Shown piece after piece: positions 15,569 through 23,722 of a DNA stretch of 64,000 nt. The first letter of the stretch is position 1. Each line of letters starts with the position of its first letter. The notes under the pieces are model-generated. The model did no database searches, was not told the DNA's origin, and saw only the letters and a program-made list of their open reading frames with translations. The DNA comes from JBLHZY01 sp047631555 (lineage in GTDB: Bacteria; Pseudomonadota; Alphaproteobacteria; Rhodobacterales; Rhodobacteraceae): positions 620,001-684,000 of the forward strand of contig JBLHZY010000002.1 in assembly GCA_047631555.1 (NCBI GenBank), in the 5' to 3' direction. The position numbers and the translations under genes were made by a program.

Positions 15569-16585
15569 ATGATCCACAAAAACTGGGCCGAACTGATCAA
15601 GCCACAGCAACTTGACGTTAAGCCGGGCAACGAGCCCGCACGTCAAGCAACTGTTGTAGCCGAACCCCTTGAGCGGGGCTTTGGCCTAACGCTTGGCAAC
15701 GCACTGCGCCGCGTTTTGATGAGCTCGCTGCAAGGCGCGGCCATCACAAGCATCCAGATCGATAACGTTCTGCATGAATTCTCTAGCGTTGCTGGCGTTC
15801 GCGAAGATGTCACAGACATCATCTTGAACCTCAAAGGCGTTGCGATCCGCATGGAAGTCGAAGGTCCAAAGCGCGTCTCCATTTCGGCCAAAGGCCCGAT
15901 GGTTGTTACCGCTGGCGATATCTCCGAGAGCGCAGGCATCGAGATCCTCAACAAGGATCACGTCATTTGTCACCTCGACGATGGCGCCGATCTCTTCATC
16001 GAGCTGACTGTAAATACCGGCAAGGGCTATGTCTCTGCTGATAAGAACAAGCCAGAAGATGCGCCCATCGGCCTTATCCCGATCGATGCGATTTACTCGC
16101 CCGTTCGCAAGGTTTCTTACGATGTGCAGCCAACTCGTGAAGGCCAAGTGCTGGATTACGATAAGCTGACACTGAAGCTGGAAACAGATGGCTCCGTGAC
16201 GCCTGACGATGCAGTCGCTTTCGCGGCCCGTATCCTTCAGGATCAACTGTCGATCTTTGTGAACTTCGACGAGCCAGAATCAGCTGGTCGCCAAGAAGAA
16301 GACGATGGCCTTGAGTTTAACCCACTGCTTCTTAAGAAAGTGGATGAGCTTGAGCTTTCTGTACGTTCGGCAAACTGCCTCAAGAACGACAACATCGTTT
16401 ATATCGGCGATCTGATCCAAAAAACCGAAGCCGAAATGCTTCGCACACCAAACTTCGGCCGCAAGTCGCTGAACGAGATCAAAGAAGTGCTTTCGGGCAT
16501 GGGTCTGCATCTCGGGATGGACGTCGAAGAATGGCCACCAGAGAACATCGAAGACCTGGCCAAGAAGTTCGAAGACCAGTTCTAA
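15569..16585 (+). CDS. rpoA: DNA-directed RNA polymerase alpha subunit
   Basis: Alpha nucleates RNA polymerase assembly and its C-terminal domain contacts UP elements and activators. The 338-residue product has the N-terminal dimerisation domain (ERGFGLTLGNALRRVLMSSL, residues 31-50), an acidic linker, and the C-terminal domain ending near NFGRKSLNEIKEVLSGMGL. The ATG lies after GGTATGGAGGCAATCGC. Gene order S13-S11-alpha without S4 is usual for alphaproteobacteria. Confidence 0.98.
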   Translation: MIHKNWAELIKPQQLDVKPGNEPARQATVVAEPLERGFGLTLGNALRRVLMSSLQGAAITSIQIDNVLHEFSSVAGVREDVTDIILNLKGVAIRMEVEGPKRVSISAKGPMVVTAGDISESAGIEILNKDHVICHLDDGADLFIELTVNTGKGYVSADKNKPEDAPIGLIPIDAIYSPVRKVSYDVQPTREGQVLDYDKLTLKLETDGSVTPDDAVAFAARILQDQLSIFVNFDEPESAGRQEEDDGLEFNPLLLKKVDELELSVRSANCLKNDNIVYIGDLIQKTEAEMLRTPNFGRKSLNEIKEVLSGMGLHLGMDVEEWPPENIEDLAKKFEDQF

Positions 16586-16591
16586 GAGATC

Positions 16592-16640
16592 AGGAGGGCG
16601 GCTTACGGGCCGCTCTTCGCCAAATGCCCGCGTAGGCGGG
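16592..16640 (+). other. Two hairpins between rpoA and rplQ
   Basis: An imperfect stem around 16592-16617 (GAGGGCGGC with GCCGCTC) is followed by CCCGC-GTAG-GCGGG (16627-16640). They occupy the start of the 173-base gap before rplQ; neither has a U-tract. Confidence 0.45.
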
Positions 16641-16758
16641 GAACTATGGCAAGAAGGGTCCAGATGGGCGCTTTGAGCTCGGGCAGAAGCCCCAAGGAGA
16701 GTGGCCAAACGCATTGGCCGCCAGACAAAGCAAAATACGCTGATTTAGGAGAATTAAA

Positions 16759-17184
16759 ATGCGTCATGCTAAAGGTTACCGCCGTCTGAACCGTACTCAC
16801 GAGCACCGCAAAGCGATGTTCGCGAACATGGCCGGTTCATTGATCGAGCACGAACAAATCAAAACTACGCTGCCAAAAGCCAAAGAAATGAAGCGGATCA
16901 TCGAAAAGCTGATCACTTTGGGCAAACGCGGCGATCTGCACGCGCGCCGTCAGGCCGATGCGCAGCTCAAGCAAGACATGCACGTTGCAAAACTTTTTGA
17001 AGTGCTTGGACCACGCTACAAAGATCGCCAAGGCGGCTATGTGCGCGTTCTGCGTGCTGGTTTCCGTTATGGTGATATGGCGCCAATGGCGATCATCGAG
17101 TTTGTTGAGCGCGATGTAACGGCCAAAGGTGCTGCGGATCACGCGCGCCTTGCTGCTGAAGAAGCGGCATTCGCAGAAGATTAA
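16759..17184 (+). CDS. rplQ: 50S ribosomal protein L17
   Basis: L17 is a large-subunit protein near the exit tunnel. The 141-residue product begins MRHAKGYRRLNRTHEHRKAMFANMAGSL in two conserved blocks and contains RYKDRQGGYVRVLRAGFRYGD. TTTAGGAGAATTAAA supplies the ribosome binding site. It is the last ribosomal gene, ended by a strong terminator. Confidence 0.98.
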   Translation: MRHAKGYRRLNRTHEHRKAMFANMAGSLIEHEQIKTTLPKAKEMKRIIEKLITLGKRGDLHARRQADAQLKQDMHVAKLFEVLGPRYKDRQGGYVRVLRAGFRYGDMAPMAIIEFVERDVTAKGAADHARLAAEEAAFAED

Positions 17185-17223
17185 AATCATCGCGCCTCTC
17201 CTTAGAGGCGAATCGATTTACGC

Positions 17224-17250
17224 AAAACCCCGCCAAATTGGCGGGGTTTT
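17224..17250. terminator. Bidirectional terminator at the end of the ribosomal cluster
   Basis: AAAACCCCGCC (17224-17234) and GGCGGGGTTTT (17240-17250) form a perfect 11-pair stem around AAATT. The A-run and T-run let it work in both directions, for rplQ from the left and for the small minus-strand gene from the right. Confidence 0.9.
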
Positions 17251-17270
17251 CGCGTTTTGGGACGAAATGC

Positions 17271-17453
17271 CTAGTTCTTAGTCGTTCCGCGGAGGCTTTC
17301 CCTTAGGGCAATTGACATGGCGAGATCTTCGGATAGCTTCTCCGACGCAGCGTCATTTGGCGCCTCACAGCCTAAAAACTCAAGGAAACCACGAAGATCG
17401 CCCTCTGGCATCTCTTCAAGTATCTTAATCAAGTTTGAATCCTTCGATTGCAA
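17271..17453 (-). CDS. Small hypothetical protein divergent from luxR
   Basis: This reading frame encodes 60 residues from a TTG start preceded by AAGGGCGAAAAA, or 46 from the internal ATG at 17411. The product is acidic, predicted helical, without signal peptide or membrane segment, and I do not recognise a family. It ends just before the shared terminator and starts 79 bases from the divergently transcribed luxR, so the two could share a control region. Support is positional and the terminator fit; it could still be a chance frame. Confidence 0.4.
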   Translation of the reverse strand: MQSKDSNLIKILEEMPEGDLRGFLEFLGCEAPNDAASEKLSEDLAMSIALRESLRGTTKN

Positions 17454-17532
17454 TTTTTCGCCCTTGGTTTAGTAAAAGGTATAGAGCACAACTTAAAGAT
17501 GTCCCTGTATCGAGCAACCTGTCGAAAAAGAT

Positions 17533-18144
17533 ATGTCAAAAATAGCTGAAACAAAACGCCTCTTCGCAAAACTCCAAGCAGCCTCTCCTATGGGGTATGC
17601 GGCGGGTTTGCATATTCGTTTTGCAGCGCCTTTGATTGCCGACAGCACTTACGATCCACGGTGGACTGAATTCTATACAATGAATGCTTATGGGTTGCGC
17701 GATCCAATGATCGGCTGGGGGCTGAGTTGTGAGGGGACTACGCGGTGGAGCGAGATACAACTCCCTGATCCGTTTAATATTTGGGGGCAGGCGGCCGAAT
17801 TTGGCCTGAAGTACGGTGCTGCTATTTCTTGTGGAACGATGCAATCTCGAACGATCGTCGGCGCTTCGCGCGAAGATCGGGAATTTACAGCTGCTGAGAT
17901 CGAACACCTTCAAGGGATCGTTCGCACGCTGCATGAGGTTGCAGAACCAAAGACCGAGCTAACCAAAGCCCAGCTTCAGGCTCTCCGGTGCATCGCGGAC
18001 GGAGATCGTCACGCAGCCGCCGCTGCCAAGCTTGGTATCTCCGAAAGCGCGCTGAAAGCGCGTCTCGTTTCGGCAAGAGACAGGCTTCTGGCACGCACTA
18101 CTTCTGAAGCCATTCAAAGAGCCAAGGAATACAGGTTGCTCTGA
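17533..18144 (+). CDS. luxR: LuxR-type acyl-homoserine lactone receptor/regulator
   Basis: This is a quorum-sensing transcription factor of 203 residues. The N-terminal ligand domain keeps W44, Y48, D57-P58 and W72, whose spacing equals that of TraR W57, Y61, D70 and W85, the residues lining the AHL pocket. The C-terminal helix-turn-helix spans about 143-203 (LTKAQLQALRCIADG, then AAKLGISESALKARLVSARDRL). luxI follows 52 bases downstream on the same strand, so it is a genuine cognate pair rather than a solo receptor. I could not find a convincing lux box in front of either gene. Confidence 0.92.
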   Translation: MSKIAETKRLFAKLQAASPMGYAAGLHIRFAAPLIADSTYDPRWTEFYTMNAYGLRDPMIGWGLSCEGTTRWSEIQLPDPFNIWGQAAEFGLKYGAAISCGTMQSRTIVGASREDREFTAAEIEHLQGIVRTLHEVAEPKTELTKAQLQALRCIADGDRHAAAAAKLGISESALKARLVSARDRLLARTTSEAIQRAKEYRLL

Positions 18145-18196
18145 CGGTGCTTTGCCTGCGTTGCGTTGAAGAAATCAACTCAACCGGAGAAACACC

Positions 18197-18784
18197 ATGC
18201 AAACGACTACACTTTCGTTCGACAACATGCACAACCATGGCGAGCTTTTCGCAAACATGCTTCGTGCTAGGCACGAAACCTTCATCCAACAGGCCAAGTG
18301 GGATCTCCCCGAGGCAGACGGGATGGAATATGATCAATACGATACGCCAGCGAGCCGGTGGATCGCTGTTCACGAGTTTGGTGAGGTGCTGGCAGGCATC
18401 CGCCTTACCCCAACCACAACGCGCTGTGGTATTTACACATATATGATCCGTGACGCGCAACGCGGCCTGCTCGATACCATCCCAAAAGACCTGTTGTTTG
18501 ATGAAGCGCCTGTTGCGCCCCATATCTGGGAAAGCAGCCGCATTTTCGTTTCGCATAAAGTGCCCGCCAAGCTGCGGATGCGCGTTCAAATGAACCTGAT
18601 CAACGAGATGACGATCTCTGCGCGTCAGCTTGGGGCGACATCTGTTTTGGGGCTTATTCCTGAAAGTGGGCCGCGTTGGGGCCGTCGTGTTGGGCTTGAT
18701 ATTGATGTGGTTGGTCCGGTGATGGACATCGGCGACGCGCGCAATGCGTGCATTCGCATCAATCTGTCGAACAAGCTTCACTAG
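18197..18784 (+). CDS. luxI: Acyl-homoserine lactone synthase, LuxI family
   Basis: It makes AHL signals from S-adenosylmethionine and acyl-ACP. The 195-residue protein has the LuxI invariants: R25, F29, W35, D46, D49, R69, and E112/R115 in the WESSRIF segment. The signal's chain length cannot be read from sequence. ACCGGAGAAACACC precedes the ATG. It is the downstream partner of luxR; the rarA-crcB group starts 94 bases on and may be transcribed from it. Confidence 0.93.
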   Translation: MQTTTLSFDNMHNHGELFANMLRARHETFIQQAKWDLPEADGMEYDQYDTPASRWIAVHEFGEVLAGIRLTPTTTRCGIYTYMIRDAQRGLLDTIPKDLLFDEAPVAPHIWESSRIFVSHKVPAKLRMRVQMNLINEMTISARQLGATSVLGLIPESGPRWGRRVGLDIDVVGPVMDIGDARNACIRINLSNKLH

Positions 18785-18878
18785 TGATTGTTTACCGGGG
18801 CTGGAACGCGCCCTTCCAGCCCCAAACTGCAATGATTATTCGCTTTTGGTCTGCTGCGCGCCGCCGTAGGTTTGGCGC

Positions 18879-20195
18879 ATGGCTGATTTGTTTTCCAATA
18901 CTGCGCCGGCTGAGCCGAGCGCCTCTGGCCCGCGCCCGCTTGCGGATCGGTTGCGGCCACGCGTTATTGCCGATGTGATCGGTCAGCGCCAAGTTTTGGG
19001 CCCCGATGCGCCGCTTGGCGTGATGCTGGCCTCTGGCTCTTTATCCTCGATCGTTTTTTGGGGGCCGCCCGGCGTTGGCAAGACCACGATCGCGCGGCTC
19101 TTGGCGAGCGAGACAGATTTGCACTTCGTTCAGATCAGCGCGATTTTTACTGGCGTGCCGGAGCTGCGCCGTGTTTTTGAGGCGGCGCGGATCAGGCGCG
19201 AAAACGGGCAGGGCACGCTGCTTTTCGTTGATGAGATCCACCGCTTTAACAAAGCTCAGCAGGACGGATTTCTGCCCCATATGGAGGATGGCACGATCCT
19301 TCTTGTTGGCGCGACGACCGAAAACCCAAGCTTTGAGCTAAACGCCGCGTTGCTTAGTCGCGCACAGGTTTTGGTACTTGAGCGGCTGGATGCGGATGAT
19401 CTTGAAGCGCTTGTTGTTCGCGCCGAGGCCGAGCTTGGCGCGCCGCTTCCCCTGAATGAAAGTGCCCGCCTAGCTTTGCTGGAAATGGCCGATGGGGATG
19501 GGCGGGCCCTGCTCAATCTGATCGAACAGATTGCCGCTTGGAAGCTGAAAGAGCCGCTTGCGCCCGAGGCTCTGGCAAGCCGGCTGATGCGCCGCGCGAC
19601 CAAATACGACAAATCCGGCGAAGAGCATTACAATCTGATCTCGGCCTTGCATAAATCCGTGCGCGGCTCTGATCCTGATGCCGCGCTTTACTGGTTTGCC
19701 CGGATGCTCACGGGCGGCGAAGACCCGCGCTTTTTGGCCCGCCGGATTACTCGCATGGCGGTTGAAGATATCGGCCTTGCTGATCCGCAAGCCCAAACGA
19801 TTTGCCTGCACGCTTGGGAAACCTACGAGCGGCTTGGATCGCCCGAGGGGGAATTAGCGCTTGGCCAAGCGGTGACCTATCTCGCGCTCGCGCCCAAATC
19901 GAACGCGGGCTATGTGGCGTTTAAGGCGGCGATGGCGCAGGCGCGCAGCTCAGGCTCCGAGCCGCCGCCAAAGCATATCCGCAACGCGCCGACTAAGTTG
20001 ATGGAAGAGCAGGGCTACGGAGCGGGCTATGCGTATGATCACGATGCCGAGGATGGCTTTTCCGGTCAGGATTATTTCCCCGAAAGCATGGGGCGCGCCA
20101 GCTATTACAAACCGGTTGAGCGCGGCTATGAGCGCGAGCTAAAAAAGCGGCTCGATTACTTTGCCAAGCTGCGCGAAAAGCGCACCGGCGGTTGA
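18879..20195 (+). CDS. rarA: Replication-associated recombination protein A (AAA+ ATPase)
   Basis: RarA (MgsA) is a homotetrameric AAA+ ATPase of the clamp-loader clade acting at stalled forks and gaps. The 438-residue product has Walker A GPPGVGKTT (62-70), Walker B LLFVDEIHRFNKAQQ, sensor 1 GATTENPSFELN, and the C-terminal tetramerisation region with KHIRNAPTKLM. It leads a close set with crcB, the pseudouridine synthase and the ATP12 gene. Confidence 0.95.
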   Translation: MADLFSNTAPAEPSASGPRPLADRLRPRVIADVIGQRQVLGPDAPLGVMLASGSLSSIVFWGPPGVGKTTIARLLASETDLHFVQISAIFTGVPELRRVFEAARIRRENGQGTLLFVDEIHRFNKAQQDGFLPHMEDGTILLVGATTENPSFELNAALLSRAQVLVLERLDADDLEALVVRAEAELGAPLPLNESARLALLEMADGDGRALLNLIEQIAAWKLKEPLAPEALASRLMRRATKYDKSGEEHYNLISALHKSVRGSDPDAALYWFARMLTGGEDPRFLARRITRMAVEDIGLADPQAQTICLHAWETYERLGSPEGELALGQAVTYLALAPKSNAGYVAFKAAMAQARSSGSEPPPKHIRNAPTKLMEEQGYGAGYAYDHDAEDGFSGQDYFPESMGRASYYKPVERGYERELKKRLDYFAKLREKRTGG

Positions 20196-20226
20196 CAATT
20201 CGGCCCATCGGCACGATTGAACGCGC

Positions 20227-20604
20227 ATGATACCAGTTATTTTACAGGTCGCCCTTGGCGGCGCATTGGGCGCAAGCGCGCGCTATCTGACCGGGCAGGG
20301 CATGGCCCGCGCGTTTGGCGCGGCTTTTCCTTACGGCACGCTGGCGGTCAATCTGATCGGGTCATTCGCGATGGGCGTCTTATTCATCGTACTGGCTCAA
20401 AAGGGCGGCGCGCGGATGTCGCCCTTCTTGCTCACCGGCCTACTTGGCGGGTTCACAACATTTTCAGCCTTTTCATTGGACACGCTCGCATTGTTTGAGC
20501 GCGGCCAATTGGGCGCGGCGGCGGGCTATGTGCTTGTTTCTGTCATCGGATCGCTCGCGGCAATCTTTGCCGGCGTGGCGATCGCACGCGGGGTATGGCC
20601 ATGA
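20227..20604 (+). CDS. crcB: Fluoride channel CrcB/Fluc
   Basis: This 125-residue membrane protein has four predicted helices and works as a dual-topology dimer exporting fluoride. The family motifs GGALGASARYL, GTLAVNLIGSFAMG and GGFTTFSAFSLD (pore polar track and Na+ site region) are intact. No fluoride riboswitch precedes it; only 31 bases separate it from rarA. The stop overlaps the next gene's ATG (ATGA at 20601-20604). Confidence 0.95.
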   Translation: MIPVILQVALGGALGASARYLTGQGMARAFGAAFPYGTLAVNLIGSFAMGVLFIVLAQKGGARMSPFLLTGLLGGFTTFSAFSLDTLALFERGQLGAAAGYVLVSVIGSLAAIFAGVAIARGVWP

Positions 20605-21644
20605 GCGGCGTTCAAATTCTAACGGTCGGCAATGATGAAGCGGATCAGCGGCTTGATCGCTGGTTTCGCCGCCATTTCCCGCATATCTCGCAAATTCAGA
20701 TCGAGAAGCTTTGCCGTAAGGGCGAAATCCGTGTCGATGGCGGCCGGGTGAAGGCCAATGCGCGGGTCGCTCCGGGGATGGATGTGCGCATCCCGCCGCT
20801 GCCCGATGAGCGCCTTGAGCGGCCCGTTATGCGCGCCAAGCCAATCTCTGCGGCGGACGCTGAGATGATGCGCGAGATGGTGCTGTATAAGGACGACGAT
20901 ATCATCGTTTTGAACAAGCCTGCAGGCCTTCCGGTTCAGGGCGGCAGCGGGCAGACGCGCCATATTGATGGGCTCTCTGAGGCGCTGTGTTTTGATCTGC
21001 ATGAAAAGCCGCGCCTTGTGCATCGGCTTGATAAGGATACTTCGGGCGTTTTGATCATGGCGCGCACGCAGCGGATCGCTTCGGCGCTGACCAAAGCGTT
21101 TCGGGCGCGCGAGACCCGCAAGATTTACTGGGCCGCTGTGGGCGGGGTTCCGTTTCCGCGCCTTGGAACGATTCGTTTTGGTTTGGTGAAGGCGCCCGGC
21201 GGCGGGCGTGGCGAAGGCGAGCGGATGCATTGCATTCACCCCAAAGAGATCGACGCAACCGAGGGCGCAAAGCGCGCAACCACTGATTATGCAGTGCTTT
21301 CTTCGGCTGCGCGGCGCTGTGCATGGGTTGCGCTTGTCCCGATTACCGGGCGAACCCACCAATTGCGCGCGCATATGGCCGAAATTGGTCATCCGATCAT
21401 TGGCGATGGGAAATATGGCGGCTCTGGCCAAGAGAATCTCGGCGATGGCTGGGGCGCGCAGTTGGGCGGCGAGATTAGCCGCAAATTGCATCTTCATGCC
21501 CGAACTTTACGCATCACGCATCCGGTGAGCGGCGCAGAGCTTACCTTCACCGCGCCGATGCCCGCCCATATGGAGCGGACATGGGAGATGTTTGATTGGC
21601 AGCCGAATGATGTTCCGGTGGATCCGTTTGAGGAATTTGAATGA
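20601..21644 (+). CDS. RluA-family 23S rRNA pseudouridine synthase (RluC-like)
   Basis: It converts uridine to pseudouridine in rRNA. The 347-residue protein has an N-terminal S4 RNA-binding domain (about 13-65) and the catalytic domain with HRLDKDTSG (141-149; D144 is the expected nucleophile) and GRTHQLRAHMAEIGHPI-GDGKYG. I take 20601 as the start because it forms an ATGA overlap with crcB; an ATG two codons earlier is possible. The exact target position is not decidable here, although S4-containing members of this size are usually RluC or RluD. Confidence 0.9.
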   Translation: MSGVQILTVGNDEADQRLDRWFRRHFPHISQIQIEKLCRKGEIRVDGGRVKANARVAPGMDVRIPPLPDERLERPVMRAKPISAADAEMMREMVLYKDDDIIVLNKPAGLPVQGGSGQTRHIDGLSEALCFDLHEKPRLVHRLDKDTSGVLIMARTQRIASALTKAFRARETRKIYWAAVGGVPFPRLGTIRFGLVKAPGGGRGEGERMHCIHPKEIDATEGAKRATTDYAVLSSAARRCAWVALVPITGRTHQLRAHMAEIGHPIIGDGKYGGSGQENLGDGWGAQLGGEISRKLHLHARTLRITHPVSGAELTFTAPMPAHMERTWEMFDWQPNDVPVDPFEEFE

Positions 21645-22363
21645 GCGACTGGGCTGCGAAACGATTTTGGAAAGAGACGGCCGTTCAGCCGGCTGAGGAT
21701 GGGGCGGGCTTTGAGGTTCGCCTTGATGGGCGGATGGTGCGCACGCCGGCCAAAACCCCGCTTGTTCTTCCAACGCGCGCGATGGCTGAGGCGATTGCCG
21801 CCGAATGGGATGCTCAGGAGGGCAAGATCAAGCCTTTGAGCATGCCCGTGACGCGCGGCGCGAATGCAGCGCTTGATAAAGTTGCCGAGCAACACAGCGA
21901 AGTTGCTGATATGATTGCAGATTATGGCGATAGCGATTTGCTTTGTTATCGCGCGGCGAGCCCGGTTGAGCTTATTGAGCGGCAAACGCAGGCTTGGGAT
22001 CCGCTTCTGGAGTGGGCCGAAACGGCGCTGAATGCGCGGCTTTTGCCCCGCACTGGAGTGATCCACCAGCCCCAAGATGACAGCGCAATTGCTGCGCTTC
22101 GAGGCCAAGTTCATGCCCTTGATCCGTTTGAATTGGCGGCATTTCACGACCTTGTCGCAATGTCTGGATCATTGATTATTGGCTTTGCTGCGCTGCACGA
22201 ATACGCCCCCATCTCACAGTTATGGGACCTGTCACGGGTCGATGAAGATTGGCAGATCGAGCAGTGGGGCAAAGACGATGAGGCGGCTGAATTGTCCGAA
22301 ACAAAGCGCGCCGCATTTACGGCCGCTCAGACTTTTTACCAGTTGGTTCACACAAAATCGTGA
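21641..22363 (+). CDS. ATP12-family F1-ATPase assembly chaperone
   Basis: ATP12 proteins bind the alpha subunit of F1 during ATP synthase assembly; they are found in mitochondria and alphaproteobacteria. The 240-residue product shows the family opening (AAKRFWKET, then FEVRLDGRMVRTPAKTPLVLPT), AEEW-like AAEWDAQEG and the FHDLVAMSGSLIIGFA block. It overlaps the preceding stop (ATGA) and closes the rarA-crcB-rlu run. Confidence 0.92.
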   Translation: MSDWAAKRFWKETAVQPAEDGAGFEVRLDGRMVRTPAKTPLVLPTRAMAEAIAAEWDAQEGKIKPLSMPVTRGANAALDKVAEQHSEVADMIADYGDSDLLCYRAASPVELIERQTQAWDPLLEWAETALNARLLPRTGVIHQPQDDSAIAALRGQVHALDPFELAAFHDLVAMSGSLIIGFAALHEYAPISQLWDLSRVDEDWQIEQWGKDDEAAELSETKRAAFTAAQTFYQLVHTKS

Positions 22364-22381
22364 CAGCCTAAAGAGTTAGCT

Positions 22382-22427
22382 CCGCTGCTTTCCGCAGCGG
22401 GAAGAAGAATTAATCATGCTAATTCTT
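22382..22427 (+). other. Hairpin and inverted repeat upstream of aapJ
   Basis: CCGCTGC (22382-22388) and GCAGCGG (22394-22400) form a short hairpin. Directly after it AAGAATTA (22405-22412) and TAATTCTT (22420-22427) form a perfect inverted repeat with a 7-base spacer. The first may end the upstream transcript; the second could be an operator of the aap operon. The remaining gap to 22570 shows no gene. Confidence 0.4.
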
Positions 22428-22570
22428 GATCCAACCCTTGACGAAAACAGATGAATTCCCCCACACTCAGCAGCACTGAGGGGGAGATCCTTTCTCACAG
22501 TATCATATCCCGGCCCGGGGAGGGCTGGACGAACCGCCCGCAAAGGGCGGACAATCAGGAAGAGGTAAAG

Positions 22571-23587
22571 ATGAAAAAGACCCTTATTCTTGGCGCGTTG
22601 ACTGTTGCAGGCCTTGCGGCCGGTGCAGCATCAGCCGCTACGCTTGACGACGTTAAAGCACGTGGCAAGCTCAACTGTGGTGTGTCGACTGGCCTTGCAG
22701 GCTTCTCGGCTCCGGATGCGAATGGTGAGTGGGAAGGCTTTGACGTTGACGTATGTCGCGCTGTTGCCGCTGCGATCTTTGGCGATGCAAAAGCCGTAGA
22801 TTTCACACCGCTCACAACGCAAACACGTTTCACTGCGCTGTCTTCCGGCGAAGTTGATCTGCTTGCACGTAACACCACTTGGACGTTCTCGCGCGATGTC
22901 GATCTTAAGCTCGAATTCGTTGGCGTTAACTACTACGACGGCCAAGGCTTCATGGTTCCTAAAGGTCTCGGCGTTTCGTCGGCCAAAGAGCTTGATGGCG
23001 CGACTGTTTGTATCCAAACCGGTACAACAACCGAGCTGAACCTTGCCGATTACTTCGGTTCGAACAATATCAGCTACGAGCCCGTTCCAGTTGAAACCAA
23101 CGCAGAATCCCAGCAGCAATACCTTGCTGGCGCTTGTGACGTTTACACAACTGACGCGTCCGGCCTTGCTGCGACACGTGCGACTTTTGAAAATCCCGGC
23201 GACCACGTTGTGCTTCCCGAGATCATTTCCAAAGAGCCGCTTGGACCTGCAGTACGCCACGGCGACAGCGAATGGGGCGACATCGCACGTTGGACACTCA
23301 ACGCGATGGTCACAGCTGAAGAGCTCGGCGTGACTTCGGCAAATGTTGCTGAACTTTCCAAAGGTTCGGACAATCCTGAGATCGATCGTCTGCTCGGCAC
23401 AGAAGGCAACCTGGGCGAAATGCTCGGCCTGTCGGCTGACTGGGCGAAGAACGTGATCATGGCTGTTGGCAACTATGGCGAAAGCTTTGAGCGCAACATC
23501 GGTGAGTCTACACCAATCGGTATCGCACGCGGCCTGAACGGCCAGTGGAAAGACGGCGGTCTTCTGTACTCGCCTCCCTTCCGCTAG
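22571..23587 (+). CDS. aapJ: General L-amino-acid ABC transporter, periplasmic binding protein
   Basis: This is the solute-binding subunit of an Aap-type importer. From the ATG at 22571 (preceded by GAAGAGGTAAAG) it is 338 residues, with a Sec signal peptide (MKKTLILGALTVAGLAAGAA, cleavage after ASA near residue 22). The mature part has the family-3 binding fold: VKARGKLNCGVSTGLAGFS and WEGFDVDVCRAVAAAIFGDA. Disulfide-forming cysteines are visible in mature sequence. A stable hairpin follows the stop before the permease genes. Confidence 0.95.
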   Translation: MKKTLILGALTVAGLAAGAASAATLDDVKARGKLNCGVSTGLAGFSAPDANGEWEGFDVDVCRAVAAAIFGDAKAVDFTPLTTQTRFTALSSGEVDLLARNTTWTFSRDVDLKLEFVGVNYYDGQGFMVPKGLGVSSAKELDGATVCIQTGTTTELNLADYFGSNNISYEPVPVETNAESQQQYLAGACDVYTTDASGLAATRATFENPGDHVVLPEIISKEPLGPAVRHGDSEWGDIARWTLNAMVTAEELGVTSANVAELSKGSDNPEIDRLLGTEGNLGEMLGLSADWAKNVIMAVGNYGESFERNIGESTPIGIARGLNGQWKDGGLLYSPPFR

Positions 23588-23600
23588 GAGCGCATAAATT

Positions 23601-23630
23601 GAAGGGCGCGAGGTACAACTCGCGCCCTTC
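23601..23630 (+). other. Stable hairpin between aapJ and aapQ
   Basis: GAAGGGCGCGAG (23601-23612) and CTCGCGCCCTTC (23619-23630) form a perfect 12-pair stem with a 6-base loop, 13 bases after the aapJ stop. No long U-tract follows. Such hairpins typically protect the binding-protein mRNA and reduce read-through, giving more binding protein than permease. Confidence 0.75.
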
Positions 23631-23722
23631 TCATATTACGAACAAAGAAACACTTATGCACGGCAAGCGGCCATCAGAGCTGCAATAGTGAAACGCATAA
23701 GGGACAACCGGGGGCGTCAGCC

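Noticed and set aside
17454..17532. A lux box in front of luxR, around CCTGTATCGAGCAACCTG
   Set aside because: The halves do not form a 20-base palindrome of the usual type; only a loose resemblance.
20196..20226. Fluoride riboswitch before crcB
   Set aside because: Only 31 bases separate rarA from crcB, too short for the aptamer.
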